From contig JAHEGC010000007.1 of NCBI GenBank assembly GCA_024639965.1, positions 1-51,014 of the forward strand: DNA of 51,014 bases, written 5' to 3'. The DNA comes from Micrococcales bacterium (GTDB lineage: Bacteria; Actinomycetota; Actinomycetes; Actinomycetales; Microbacteriaceae). The position numbers and the translations under genes were made by a program. Below are positions 28,521 through 37,561 of this stretch, piece by piece. Below the pieces are notes generated by a model, which was not told the DNA's origin, did no database searches, and saw only the letters and a program-made list of their open reading frames with translations. Each line of letters begins with the position of its first letter. The stretch's first letter is position 1.

Positions 28521-30737
28521 CTACTTCGCGGGAGTGAGCCAGACCGCACCGAGCGGGGGAACGTTAATCTCCGCCGACGCGTCTCGTCCGCCCCACGGTG
28601 CCGCGGTTGCGGTCACCTTTCCGAGGTTGCCCACCCCGCTTCCGCCGAATTCGTTGGCGTCGGTGTTGAGCACCTCGAGCCAATCGCCGGCGGACGGCAT
28701 CGCCACACGGTAGTCGTAGAGCGGGCTTCCACCGAAGTTGAAGACGCCGACGATCGGCTTTCCCGTGGAATCGCGTCGGAGGAACGCGACGAGGTTGTTG
28801 TTCGCATCCCCGCCTTCGAGCCATTCGAATCCGGCTGGTTCGTTGTCGAGCTCCCACAGTGCACGGGTGCCGCGGTAGATTCGGTTGACCTCACCGACGA
28901 GACGCGCGAGCCCCTGATGGGCGGGCTGATCGAGAATCCACCAGTCGAGTCCGCGTTCTTCGCTCCACTCGCTTGGCTGTCCGAACTCCTGGCCCATGAA
29001 CAGCAACTTCTTGCCCGGATGCATCCACTGGAAAGCGATGAAGGCGCGAACGTTGGCGAGTTTCTGCCACTGGTCGCCCGGCATTTTGTGAAGAAGTGAC
29101 CCTTTGCCGTGCACGACCTCGTCGTGGGAGATGGGGAGGAGGTAGTTTTCCGAGAACGCGTAGAGGAACGAGAAGGTGATCTCGTTGTGGTGGTGGCTGC
29201 GCCACGCGGGGTTGCGCTCCATGTATTGGAGGGAGTCGTGCATCCACCCCATGTTCCACTTCATCCCGAATCCGAGGCCTCCCGCCGACGTCTCGGCCGT
29301 GACACCGGGGAAGGCGGTCGACTCCTCCGCGATCATGACGATGCCGGGATAGCGCGCGTAGGCCGTGGCGGTGGATTCTTGGAGGAATCGGATCGCCTCG
29401 AGGTTTTCACGACCGCCGTGCTCGTTGGCGTACCACTCGCCCTCCTTGCGGGAGTAGTCGAGGTAGAGCATCGAGGCGACGGCGTCTACGCGCAAACCGT
29501 CGATGTGGAATTCGTCGAGCCAGTACAACCCGCTCGCGACGAGGAAGTTGCGCACCTGCGGCTGGCCGAAATCGAAAACGAGCGTTCCCCAGTCGGGGTG
29601 TTCGCCGCGGCGCGGATCGGGGTGTTCGAACAACGGCTCGCCGTCGAATTGGGCGAGTGCCCATTCGTCTTTGGGGAAGTGCGCGGGGACCCAGTCCATG
29701 AGAACGCCGAAACCGGCGTTGTGAAGTTCGTTGATGAGGTACTTGAGGTCATCGGGGTGTCCGAAGCGCGAGGTCGGGGCGAAGTACCCCGTCACCTGGT
29801 ACCCCCACGATCCGCCGAACGGGTGCTCGGCGAGAGGCATGAACTCGACGTGCGTGTAACCGAGTGACGAGAGGTATCCGATGAGCGGCTCGGCGAGCTC
29901 ACGGTAGGAGAGACCTGGTCGCCATGACCCGAGGTGCATCTCGTAAACCGACATCGGCCCGTTGTGTGGGTTCGACTTCGCGCGGGCAGTCATCCACTTC
30001 TTGTCGCTCCAGGAGAAACGTGACTCGACGGTTTTGCTCGCCTGGCTCGGAGGCACCTCGGTGTAGCGCGCGAACGGGTCGGCACGCAGCACCCACTCAC
30101 CCGCCGCGGTGAGAATTTCAAACTTGTATGCGTTGTTCTCGCCCACGGCGGGGAGAAAGATTTCCCACAGGCCGTTGTTGCCGAGTCGGCGCATCGCGTG
30201 CACGACGCCGTTCCAGTCGTTAAAATCTCCGACGACACGAACGGCTTGCGCGCGCGGAGCCCACACCGAGAACGACGTTCCCGCCACACCCTCGTGCTTC
30301 TTGGTTTGTGCGCCGAGCACCCGCCAAATCTGCTCGTGTCGTCCCTCGCCCCAGAGGTACAGGTCTTGGTCACCGAGCGACGGGACGAACCGATAGGGGT
30401 CGTCGGTGACGAAGTCGGGCGAACCGTCGTAGCGAGCCCGCACGACATAGGCGGAACCCTTGCCCTTGAACCAGCCGTGCCACAGACCGTGCGCGTGGTG
30501 GGCGAGGGGGATCTTCTTGCCGTCGGTACGTTCGATTACGACCTCGGTCGCGAGTGGGCGAATGACGCGATAGGTGAACCCGCCGTCTTGGGCGTGGGCG
30601 CCGAGGTCGTTGTGGGGATCGGGGTGACGGCCCTCGACGAGCGCGAGCACGTGGTCGGGGTGAAGCGTCTGTGGCTCCACCACGACTGTCGCCTTTTTCA
30701 GGCTGGGCTTTCTCGCGGACTTCGACACGTCGTTCAC
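28521..30737 (-). CDS. glgB: 1,4-alpha-glucan branching enzyme
   Basis: A 738-residue GH13 enzyme that makes alpha-1,6 branches. Domain order: two N-terminal CBM48-type modules (about 25-270), the TIM barrel, and a C-terminal beta domain. Catalytic-region motifs: DGLRVDAVASMLYLDYSRK (nucleophile Asp), MIAEESTAFPGVT (acid/base Glu) and ISHDEVVHGKGSL. It is cotranscribed with glgE, with a 4-base overlap. The glgB-glgE order divergent from glgP matches Rv1326c-Rv1327c/Rv1328 of M. tuberculosis. The stop lies three bases from the convergent 26739 gene. Confidence 0.97.
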   Translation of the reverse strand: MNDVSKSARKPSLKKATVVVEPQTLHPDHVLALVEGRHPDPHNDLGAHAQDGGFTYRVIRPLATEVVIERTDGKKIPLAHHAHGLWHGWFKGKGSAYVVRARYDGSPDFVTDDPYRFVPSLGDQDLYLWGEGRHEQIWRVLGAQTKKHEGVAGTSFSVWAPRAQAVRVVGDFNDWNGVVHAMRRLGNNGLWEIFLPAVGENNAYKFEILTAAGEWVLRADPFARYTEVPPSQASKTVESRFSWSDKKWMTARAKSNPHNGPMSVYEMHLGSWRPGLSYRELAEPLIGYLSSLGYTHVEFMPLAEHPFGGSWGYQVTGYFAPTSRFGHPDDLKYLINELHNAGFGVLMDWVPAHFPKDEWALAQFDGEPLFEHPDPRRGEHPDWGTLVFDFGQPQVRNFLVASGLYWLDEFHIDGLRVDAVASMLYLDYSRKEGEWYANEHGGRENLEAIRFLQESTATAYARYPGIVMIAEESTAFPGVTAETSAGGLGFGMKWNMGWMHDSLQYMERNPAWRSHHHNEITFSFLYAFSENYLLPISHDEVVHGKGSLLHKMPGDQWQKLANVRAFIAFQWMHPGKKLLFMGQEFGQPSEWSEERGLDWWILDQPAHQGLARLVGEVNRIYRGTRALWELDNEPAGFEWLEGGDANNNLVAFLRRDSTGKPIVGVFNFGGSPLYDYRVAMPSAGDWLEVLNTDANEFGGSGVGNLGKVTATAAPWGGRDASAEINVPPLGAVWLTPAK

Positions 30738-32749
30738 TTCGACCCCACCTTTCCGTAGCTGATTGAGAGGATGTGTGCCGGCTCACTGAACGAGTCAAGT
30801 CGCACGAAGTTGTCCTTTGTCCACGTGTAGCTCGACCCCGTGATGAGATCGGTCGCGGTGAACGACGCGTCGTGGGGCAGGCCAAGGAGTGACAGGTCGA
30901 GACGCACCATCGTCTCGCGCACCGCATGAGGGTCAGTGTTGAGGATGACGATGACGCCGTCGGGTTTGCCGGTTGGGCTGAGGTGGGCGGGGAGATATTT
31001 CGAGAACGCGACGATGCCGTCATCGTCCGTGTGGTGGATTCGGAGATTGCGCAGTTGCTGAAGTGCGGGGTGTGCGCGACGAATCGAATTGAGGCGAGCG
31101 ATGTAGGGCGCGATGGAACGGCCGACCTTGAGCGCCCCCGCGAAGTCGCGGAACTTGAATTCGTACTTTTCGTTGTCGATGTTCTCTTCGCTGCCGGGTC
31201 GCGCGACGTTCTCGATGAGTTCGAATCCCGCATACATGCCCCACGAGGCGGCGGACATGGCGGCGAGTGCGGCTCGAATCTTGAACGCTGGTACCCCGCC
31301 GAATTGCAGGTATTCGGTGAGGATGTCGGGGGTGTTGACGAAGAAGTTGGGTCGGAAGAACGCCGCGGTGCGTTGGCTCACCTCGGTGAGATAGTCGACG
31401 ATTTCGGTCTTGTGGTTGCGCCACGTGAAATACGTGTAGGACTGTTGAAAGCCGACCGATGCGAGCGTGTGCATCATCGCGGGTCGCGTGAACGCCTCGG
31501 CGAGGAACACGACGTCGGGGTGCTTCGCGTTGACCTCAGCGATGAGCCACTCCCAAAAGTGGACGGGCTTGGTGTGCGGGTTATCGACGCGGAAGATGTG
31601 AACTCCGCGCGCGATCCAGAGTTCGACGATGCGGAGAATCTCGCGTCGCAGCCCGTCGTAATCATTGTCGAAATTGAGCGGGTAGATGTCCTGATATTTC
31701 TTGGGCGGGTTCTCGGCAAAGGCGATGGTCCCGTCGGGAAGAGTGGTGAACCACTCGGGGTGTGACGTCACCCACGGGTGATCGGGCGAGCACTGGAGCG
31801 CGAGGTCGAGGGCAATCTCAATGCCGTGCGATTCGGCCTCCGCAACGAACCCCTCAAAGTCGGCGAGCGTTCCCAGGTCGGGGTGGATCGCATCGTGACC
31901 GCCCTCCGCCGCTCCGATCGCCCACGGCGACCCCGGATCGGTCGCACTCGCGTCGAGTGTGTTGTTCGGGCCTTTGCGATGTGTTCGGCCGATCGGGTGG
32001 ATGGGCGGGAGATAAAGAACGTCGAACCCGTCCTTCGCGATCTGGGGGAGACGCTTCCGAGCGGTGACGAAGTTCCCGCTCGTCACCGTGCCGTCCTTGT
32101 TCTTCACGGCCCCTTCGCTGCGCGGGAAGAACTCGTACCACGCGCCATAACCCGCGCGAGTGCGTTCGACGAGCATCGTCATCGGGTCGCTCCACGTCTC
32201 GAGCGAGCGCGGCGGGTTGGCGGCAATCGCCTCGGTCACCGTTGTGTCGTGCGCGGCGGCAATCCGTTTGGCGGGGTCGCCCGCGGCGTCAGCGAACGTG
32301 TCGGCGAGCCCGGTGAGCACGGCGAGGTTCGCGGCGGTGTTGCGGCCCGCGCGCACGCGGTCGAGCAGATCGAGGCCCAGACGGAACATGAGGTCGACGT
32401 CGACTCCCGCGGCGATCTTCACGTCGGCGGCGTGGAGCCAGGTCGCCCAGTCGTCGGCGTATCCGAGCACGCGCCACGACCATTCGCCGAGTTCGTCTAC
32501 GCACGCCCAGGTGCGCCATTCGTCGACACCGTGAACGGGATGTGGGAATGCGATGGTCTGGGTCGTGCCGCCGGGGGAGGTGAGTTCGAGATCGGAGCCG
32601 ATGACATCGTGTCCCTCACGAAAAACCGTCGCGATGAACTCGACAACCTCGCCGTCGAAGGCCCTCGCGGGCCACGGGCCGTCGGGTTGGCGCGGGTTGA
32701 GGTGTCGAATGACGATTCGACCGAGGTGGCTGTTGCGCGGCGTGCTCAC
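30734..32749 (-). CDS. glgE: Alpha-1,4-glucan:maltose-1-phosphate maltosyltransferase
   Basis: A 671-residue GH13_3 enzyme that adds maltosyl units from maltose-1-phosphate to linear glucan. Seen: an N-terminal beta domain (RIVIRHLNPRQPDGPWPARAF), VLYLPPIHPIGRTHRKG, ALQCSPDHPWV, the nucleophile Asp in HIFRVDNPHTKPVHFW and acid/base Glu in VFLAEAFTRP. The maltose-1-phosphate makers (TreS-Pep2 or GlgM) are not in the window. The GTG start has no Shine-Dalgarno; TAGGTT ends six bases upstream, with TTGTCA further up. Confidence 0.96.
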   Translation of the reverse strand: MSTPRNSHLGRIVIRHLNPRQPDGPWPARAFDGEVVEFIATVFREGHDVIGSDLELTSPGGTTQTIAFPHPVHGVDEWRTWACVDELGEWSWRVLGYADDWATWLHAADVKIAAGVDVDLMFRLGLDLLDRVRAGRNTAANLAVLTGLADTFADAAGDPAKRIAAAHDTTVTEAIAANPPRSLETWSDPMTMLVERTRAGYGAWYEFFPRSEGAVKNKDGTVTSGNFVTARKRLPQIAKDGFDVLYLPPIHPIGRTHRKGPNNTLDASATDPGSPWAIGAAEGGHDAIHPDLGTLADFEGFVAEAESHGIEIALDLALQCSPDHPWVTSHPEWFTTLPDGTIAFAENPPKKYQDIYPLNFDNDYDGLRREILRIVELWIARGVHIFRVDNPHTKPVHFWEWLIAEVNAKHPDVVFLAEAFTRPAMMHTLASVGFQQSYTYFTWRNHKTEIVDYLTEVSQRTAAFFRPNFFVNTPDILTEYLQFGGVPAFKIRAALAAMSAASWGMYAGFELIENVARPGSEENIDNEKYEFKFRDFAGALKVGRSIAPYIARLNSIRRAHPALQQLRNLRIHHTDDDGIVAFSKYLPAHLSPTGKPDGVIVILNTDPHAVRETMVRLDLSLLGLPHDASFTATDLITGSSYTWTKDNFVRLDSFSEPAHILSISYGKVGSK

Positions 32750-32755
32750 ACCTGA

Positions 32756-32782
32756 AACCTACCGCGATTCCGGGGGTGACAA
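32756..32782 (-). promoter_or_regulatory. Putative glgE-glgB promoter (leaderless)
   Basis: On the minus strand TTGTCA (32782-32777), a short 15-base spacer, then TAGGTT (32761-32756), ending six bases before the glgE GTG. The -35 matches consensus at five of six bases. Transcription would start at or next to the start codon. Confidence 0.5.
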
Positions 32783-32822
32783 CAGGTTCGGGTTCCCGCC
32801 CGATTCCCCGAAACAACGAATA

Positions 32823-32836
32823 TGTAAACGCTTACA
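32823..32836. promoter_or_regulatory. LacI-family operator-like palindrome
   Basis: TGTAAACGCTTACA has 12 of 14 positions symmetric around a central CG, the form of LacI/GalR operators (GTAA-N-CG-N-TTAC). It lies 74 bases above the glgE start and 64 above the glgP start. A sugar-responsive regulator controlling both directions is inferred; none is encoded in the window. Confidence 0.65.
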
Positions 32837-32899
32837 TTCTCGTGGGCGAATCGTTTAGGCTGGGCGGGTGTGGCGCCGGGCCACCCCAGGAGGAAATCG

Positions 32900-35446
32900 A
32901 TGAAGGCTGTTCGCCGTTTCACCGTTCGTGCCGTTCTGCCCGACGCCCTCACCGCAGTGGGAGCGCTCGCGGCCAACCTTCGGTGGTCGTGGCACAAGCC
33001 GACCCGCGACCTGTTTCGCGACATCGACCCCGAAACCTGGCGCGCACTCGGGCACGACCCCATCGGGCTTCTCGGCGAGGTCACAACCGAACGACTCGAC
33101 GAACTCGGCAACGACAAGGAATTCGTCGCGCGGGCGAACGCCCTCAAGGCGGATCTCGACCAGTACCTCGGCGAACCGCGGTGGTACCAGTCGCTCACCA
33201 AAGCGCCGGCTTCGATCGCATATTTCTCGCCGGAATACGGCATCGCCGCCGCTCTGCCTCAGTACTCCGGGGGTCTCGGCATCCTCGCCGGAGACCACCT
33301 CAAGGCGGCATCCGACCTCGGAATTCCGCTCCTCGCTATCGGACTGTTCTATCGCGCCGGCTACTTCCGCCAGGCGATCTCGCGGGACGGTTGGCAGCGC
33401 GAGTCGTACCCCGTTTCTGACCCCGACGGCCTTCCCATGCGGCTACTTCGCGGCGCCGACGGTTCGCCGGAACTCATCTCACTCGCACTCCCCGAAGGCC
33501 GCGTGCTTCGCGCCCGCGTGTGGGTGCTCTCCGTCGGCCGAGTGACGCAACTGCTCCTCGATACCGACATCCACGACAATGATGACGACCTTCGCGGTGT
33601 CACCGATCGCCTCTACGGCGGCGGGGGAGAGCACCGCCTCCTCCAGGAACTCCTCCTCGGAATCGGTGGAGTGCGCGCCATCAAGTCCTACACGCGTCTC
33701 GCGGGATTCCCCTTCCCCGAGGTCTTTCACACGAATGAAGGTCACGCCGGTTTCCTCGGACTCGAGCGCATCGCCGGCCTCATCGCCGAGGGGCTCACCT
33801 TCGACGAGGCCCTTCGCGTCATTCGCGCGGGAACAGTCTTCACGACGCACACGCCCGTTCCCGCGGGCATCGACCGATTCCCCATGGAATACATCGATCG
33901 CTATTTCGGAACCGACCTTCTCCCCGGCGTCGACTCCGCCGACATCAGAAAGCTCGGAGTCGAGACCGAAGACGCCGAGATGTTCAACATGGCGCACATG
34001 GGCCTTCGCCTCGCGCAGCGCGCGAACGGCGTCTCGCAACTTCACGGCGAGGTCTCGCGCGGAATGTTCGGTGAGCTGTGGCCCGGTATGGACACCGAGG
34101 AGGTTCCCATCACCTCCGTCACCAACGGGGTCCACGCCGCCACCTGGACCGACGTGCGCGTTCAGGCGCTCGCGGAAAAGGCGTTCGGCACCTCCGACAC
34201 GACGGCGGTCGATTGGACGAGCGCCAAAGTGAGCGACGCCGACCTCTGGGAGGTTCGTGGCGCGATGCGTGCCAAACTCGTGCGTGATGCGCGGGAGCGG
34301 GCGATCGCGTCGTATGCCGAGGAAAACCCCGGCTCGCCCGTCCCCGGTTGGTTCAACAACCTGCTCGACCCCAACACTCTGACGATCGGGTTCGCACGGC
34401 GCGTACCGACGTATAAGCGCCTGACGCTCATGCTCTCCAACCCCGAGCGGCTCAAGGCAATTCTCACGAATCCCGACCGTCCCGTGCAGTTCGTCATCGC
34501 GGGCAAGTCCCACCCCGCCGACGACGGCGGAAAGGCGCTCATCCAGAAATTGGTGCAGTTCGCCCAGGACCCGGACGTGCGCGAGCGCATCGTATTCCTC
34601 CCCAATTACGACATGGCGATGGCGCGGCACCTCTACCCCGGAACCGACGTGTGGCTCAACAACCCGCTGCGCCCGCTCGAAGCCTGCGGCACGTCGGGAA
34701 TGAAGGCGGCCCTCAACGGCTCCCTCAATCTGTCGATCCTCGATGGTTGGTGGAACGAATACTTCGATGGCCTCAACGGCTGGGCGATTCCCACGGCCGA
34801 CGCCGTCGGCGACGACCACGAGCGCGACACCCTCGAGGCGGAAGCGCTCTACGACCTCATCGAGAACCAGGTCGCACCGACGTTCTACGAGGTCGACAAG
34901 AATGGCCTCCCGCTCGGTTGGCTCACCAAGGTGCGGCACACCCTCGCGACGCTTTCGCCCGAACTCTCGGCCGAACGCATGGTGAAGGAATACGTCAACC
35001 GCTTATACCTGCCCGCCGCCAACTCGGTTCGCGAGTTCACCGACAAGGACTACAAGAACGCCCGCAACCTGGCGGTGTGGATTGCAAACCTTCAGGCGAA
35101 CTGGAGCAAGGTCCATGTCGCACACGTGGAATCGGGCGGAACCGAAACCCCTCAGGTGGGCGACACGCTGCACGTCCGTGCGACGGTCGAGATCGACGGC
35201 ATCGACCCCAAGGACCTCACGGTTCAGGTCGTCGCGGGACGATCGCCCGACGATGAGGAATTCGCCATCTCGACGGTCGCCGAACTACAGCTCGAGAGTC
35301 ACGAGGAAGGCAAGCACGCCCTCTACGTGGGCACCCTTCCGCTCACCCGTGCCGGTTCGTTCGGATACACGGTTCGCGTTCTGCCCAACAACCCGCTGCT
35401 CGCGAGCCCGCTCGAACTGGGGCTCGTCGCCGGTCTCGCCGAATAG
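32900..35446 (+). CDS. glgP: Alpha-glucan (glycogen) phosphorylase
   Basis: An 848-residue GT35 phosphorylase releasing glucose-1-phosphate from glucan ends. It belongs to the shorter alpha-glucan phosphorylase type: an N-terminal extension with a conserved NLRWSWHKPTRDLF, AYFSPEYGIAAALPQYSGGL, and the PLP-lysine region EACGTSGMKAALNGSLNLS followed by DGWW. The last 110 residues form a beta-rich domain. The ATG at 32900 has AGGAGG eight bases upstream; the frame back to 32870 is not homologous. It is divergent from glgE and convergent with glgX (three-base gap). Confidence 0.96.
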   Translation: MKAVRRFTVRAVLPDALTAVGALAANLRWSWHKPTRDLFRDIDPETWRALGHDPIGLLGEVTTERLDELGNDKEFVARANALKADLDQYLGEPRWYQSLTKAPASIAYFSPEYGIAAALPQYSGGLGILAGDHLKAASDLGIPLLAIGLFYRAGYFRQAISRDGWQRESYPVSDPDGLPMRLLRGADGSPELISLALPEGRVLRARVWVLSVGRVTQLLLDTDIHDNDDDLRGVTDRLYGGGGEHRLLQELLLGIGGVRAIKSYTRLAGFPFPEVFHTNEGHAGFLGLERIAGLIAEGLTFDEALRVIRAGTVFTTHTPVPAGIDRFPMEYIDRYFGTDLLPGVDSADIRKLGVETEDAEMFNMAHMGLRLAQRANGVSQLHGEVSRGMFGELWPGMDTEEVPITSVTNGVHAATWTDVRVQALAEKAFGTSDTTAVDWTSAKVSDADLWEVRGAMRAKLVRDARERAIASYAEENPGSPVPGWFNNLLDPNTLTIGFARRVPTYKRLTLMLSNPERLKAILTNPDRPVQFVIAGKSHPADDGGKALIQKLVQFAQDPDVRERIVFLPNYDMAMARHLYPGTDVWLNNPLRPLEACGTSGMKAALNGSLNLSILDGWWNEYFDGLNGWAIPTADAVGDDHERDTLEAEALYDLIENQVAPTFYEVDKNGLPLGWLTKVRHTLATLSPELSAERMVKEYVNRLYLPAANSVREFTDKDYKNARNLAVWIANLQANWSKVHVAHVESGGTETPQVGDTLHVRATVEIDGIDPKDLTVQVVAGRSPDDEEFAISTVAELQLESHEEGKHALYVGTLPLTRAGSFGYTVRVLPNNPLLASPLELGLVAGLAE

Positions 35447-35449
35447 TCG

Positions 35450-37528
35450 CTACGCCACGGCGAAGATGAGAATCGACGTCGGGCCGACAGCGATCGTTTC
35501 GCCGGGAGACCAGGTTCGCGCCTCGGGCGCAGCGGCGTGGGATGAATCCCACAACAGCGTGAAGCCGGTGACGTCGGTGCGCTTGGGGAGTTGAACCTCC
35601 ACCGACTCCTCGACCCCGTGAACGAGCACGAGAACACGGTTTCCGTTGCTCTCTTGGGCGGGAGTCCCGGCGAGGTATTGCAGTGTGCGCTCCTGGGAAT
35701 CCTGCCAGTTCTCAAGGGTCATGAGAGTGCCGTCGGCCGAATACCAATCCATCGTGGCCGCGTCACTCGGTGTGCGCGCCTGGCGCGGCCGGCCCGCCGG
35801 TGAAATCTCCTGACTCGGGTGAACCTTGCCCGTCGGTCGCAGCGCGGGGTTCTCCCGACGAATCGCGATGAGACGGGTGACGGCGTCGAGGTGCGCGCGC
35901 TGCCAGTCAGAGAGTTCCCAGTCGATCCACGTCAACGCCGAATCGTGGCAGTACGCGTTGTTATTGCCGTGTTGGGTGCGGCCGAGTTCGTCGCCCGCCG
36001 TGATCATGGGAATCCCCGCCGACGTGAAGAGCGTGCCGAGCATCGACCGCATCGCACGTCGACGATCTACGATGATCGAATCCTCCGACGTGAACCCCTC
36101 GTGACCGAAGTTAAACGACAGGTTGTGGTCGCTGCCGTCTCGGTTCTCTTCGCCGTTCGCACGATTGTGCTTGGTGTCGAACGAGACAACGTCCGCGAGG
36201 GTGAACCCGTCGTGGGCGGTGATGAAGTTGACGCTGGCGAGGGGTGCCCGCTCGGGACTGAACGTACCCGCCGAGCCTGCAAGTCGGTTCGCGAGTTGAC
36301 CCACTCCCTGCGGGGAAGTGCCCCACGCGCGTTCCTCGGCGACGTCGCGCAACCAGAACTCGCGCGCGGTGTCGCGGTATCCGTCGTTCCACTCCTCGAA
36401 TCCGATGAGGAAGTTGCCGACCTGCCAACCGCCCATTCCGACATCCCACGGCTCGGCGATGAGTTTGGTTGACGAGATGACGGGGTCGGAAAGCATCGCG
36501 TGAAAGAGCGGGTGGTCGACCTCGAACACGTGGTCGGCGCCACGACCGAGTTCGGCGGCGAGGTCGAAGCGGAATCCGTCGATCTGGCACTCCTCGGCCC
36601 AGAACCGAAGGGAATCGAGAACGAGCCGGCCGACGGCGGGCACACTCGTGTTGAGCGAATTGCCGCAGCCCGTGGTGTCGATGTATTCGCCGTCATCGGT
36701 TTGGCGATAGTACGACTCGTTGTCAAGCCCACGGAACGACAGCGACGGACCGCCGAAGCCGCCCTCGGCGGTGTGGTTGTACACGACGTCGAGGAACACC
36801 TCAATGCCGGCCGCGTGAAGCGACTTGACCATCGTCTTGAACTCGCGGAGAACCGCGGAACGGCCATCGCCGATCGACGTACGGGTCGCATACGCGGGGT
36901 GAGGCGAGAAGAAGTTGAGGGAGTTGTACCCCCAGTAATTATCGAGGCCCTGTTTGCGAAGGCGCTCCTCGGAAATGAAGTGGTGCACGGGAAGCAACTC
37001 GACCGCGGTGACCCCCAGTCCGGTGAGGTGCTCGATCATCGCCGGATGACCGAGCCCCGCGTAAGTTCCCCGAAGTTCTTCGGGAATGTCAACCCGCGCG
37101 GAGGTGAGCCCCTTCACGTGCGCCTCATAGATGACAGTTTCACCGAGCGGCGTGTTCGGCTTGGCCACGCCCTCCCAATCAAAATCGGATTCCACCACGA
37201 CACAGCGATAGTCGCCCGAGTTGGTGCGAATGAGTCCTCGTGCATAGGGGTCGATGAGGTCGCGTTCGGCGTCGAAAACGTGGGTGGGCCCCTCGGGACC
37301 GTCGGCGCGAATCGTGTACAACGCACCAGGAACGAGAAAATCGGAGTGTGCGACCCAAACACCGTGGCTTCCGCACGTCATGTGCACGGTTTCGTCGACC
37401 CAATCGGGATCCTTCGCCGACCAGACGCGCAGGGTCATCGCCGTGGCGTTCGCGCTCCACACGCCGATTTGCCCGCCGGTGTTCGTTCGCCGGTACCCGA
37501 TGTCAAAAAACGTCTCGTAACCGGGCAC
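35450..37528 (-). CDS. glgX: Glycogen debranching enzyme GlgX
   Basis: A 692-residue GH13_11 isoamylase-type enzyme hydrolysing alpha-1,6 branches of phosphorylase-trimmed glucan. Seen: an N-terminal CBM48-like domain, VYNHTAEGGFGGPSLSFRGL, nucleophile region QIDGFRFDLAAELGR, acid/base LIAEPWDVG and ITAHDGFTLADVVSF. The open frame runs up to 37711, but GlgX homology begins at the GTG at 37528 (VPGYETFFDIGYRRTNTGG). There is no Shine-Dalgarno; TACCCT ends seven bases upstream. It works after GlgP, whose gene converges on it. Confidence 0.95.
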   Translation of the reverse strand: MPGYETFFDIGYRRTNTGGQIGVWSANATAMTLRVWSAKDPDWVDETVHMTCGSHGVWVAHSDFLVPGALYTIRADGPEGPTHVFDAERDLIDPYARGLIRTNSGDYRCVVVESDFDWEGVAKPNTPLGETVIYEAHVKGLTSARVDIPEELRGTYAGLGHPAMIEHLTGLGVTAVELLPVHHFISEERLRKQGLDNYWGYNSLNFFSPHPAYATRTSIGDGRSAVLREFKTMVKSLHAAGIEVFLDVVYNHTAEGGFGGPSLSFRGLDNESYYRQTDDGEYIDTTGCGNSLNTSVPAVGRLVLDSLRFWAEECQIDGFRFDLAAELGRGADHVFEVDHPLFHAMLSDPVISSTKLIAEPWDVGMGGWQVGNFLIGFEEWNDGYRDTAREFWLRDVAEERAWGTSPQGVGQLANRLAGSAGTFSPERAPLASVNFITAHDGFTLADVVSFDTKHNRANGEENRDGSDHNLSFNFGHEGFTSEDSIIVDRRRAMRSMLGTLFTSAGIPMITAGDELGRTQHGNNNAYCHDSALTWIDWELSDWQRAHLDAVTRLIAIRRENPALRPTGKVHPSQEISPAGRPRQARTPSDAATMDWYSADGTLMTLENWQDSQERTLQYLAGTPAQESNGNRVLVLVHGVEESVEVQLPKRTDVTGFTLLWDSSHAAAPEARTWSPGETIAVGPTSILIFAVA

Positions 37529-37534
37529 GTGTTC

Positions 37535-37541
37535 TAGGGTA
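37535..37541. promoter_or_regulatory. Overlapping divergent -10 elements
   Basis: TAGGGTA reads TAGGGT forward (37535-37540) and TACCCT on the minus strand (37541-37536). Minus-strand transcription would start at the glgX GTG; plus-strand transcription would give a leader of about 14 bases with GGGAGG before the cysteine desulfurase gene. No clear -35 on either side. Confidence 0.4.
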
Positions 37542-37561
37542 CTAACAAGGGAGGGGCAACC

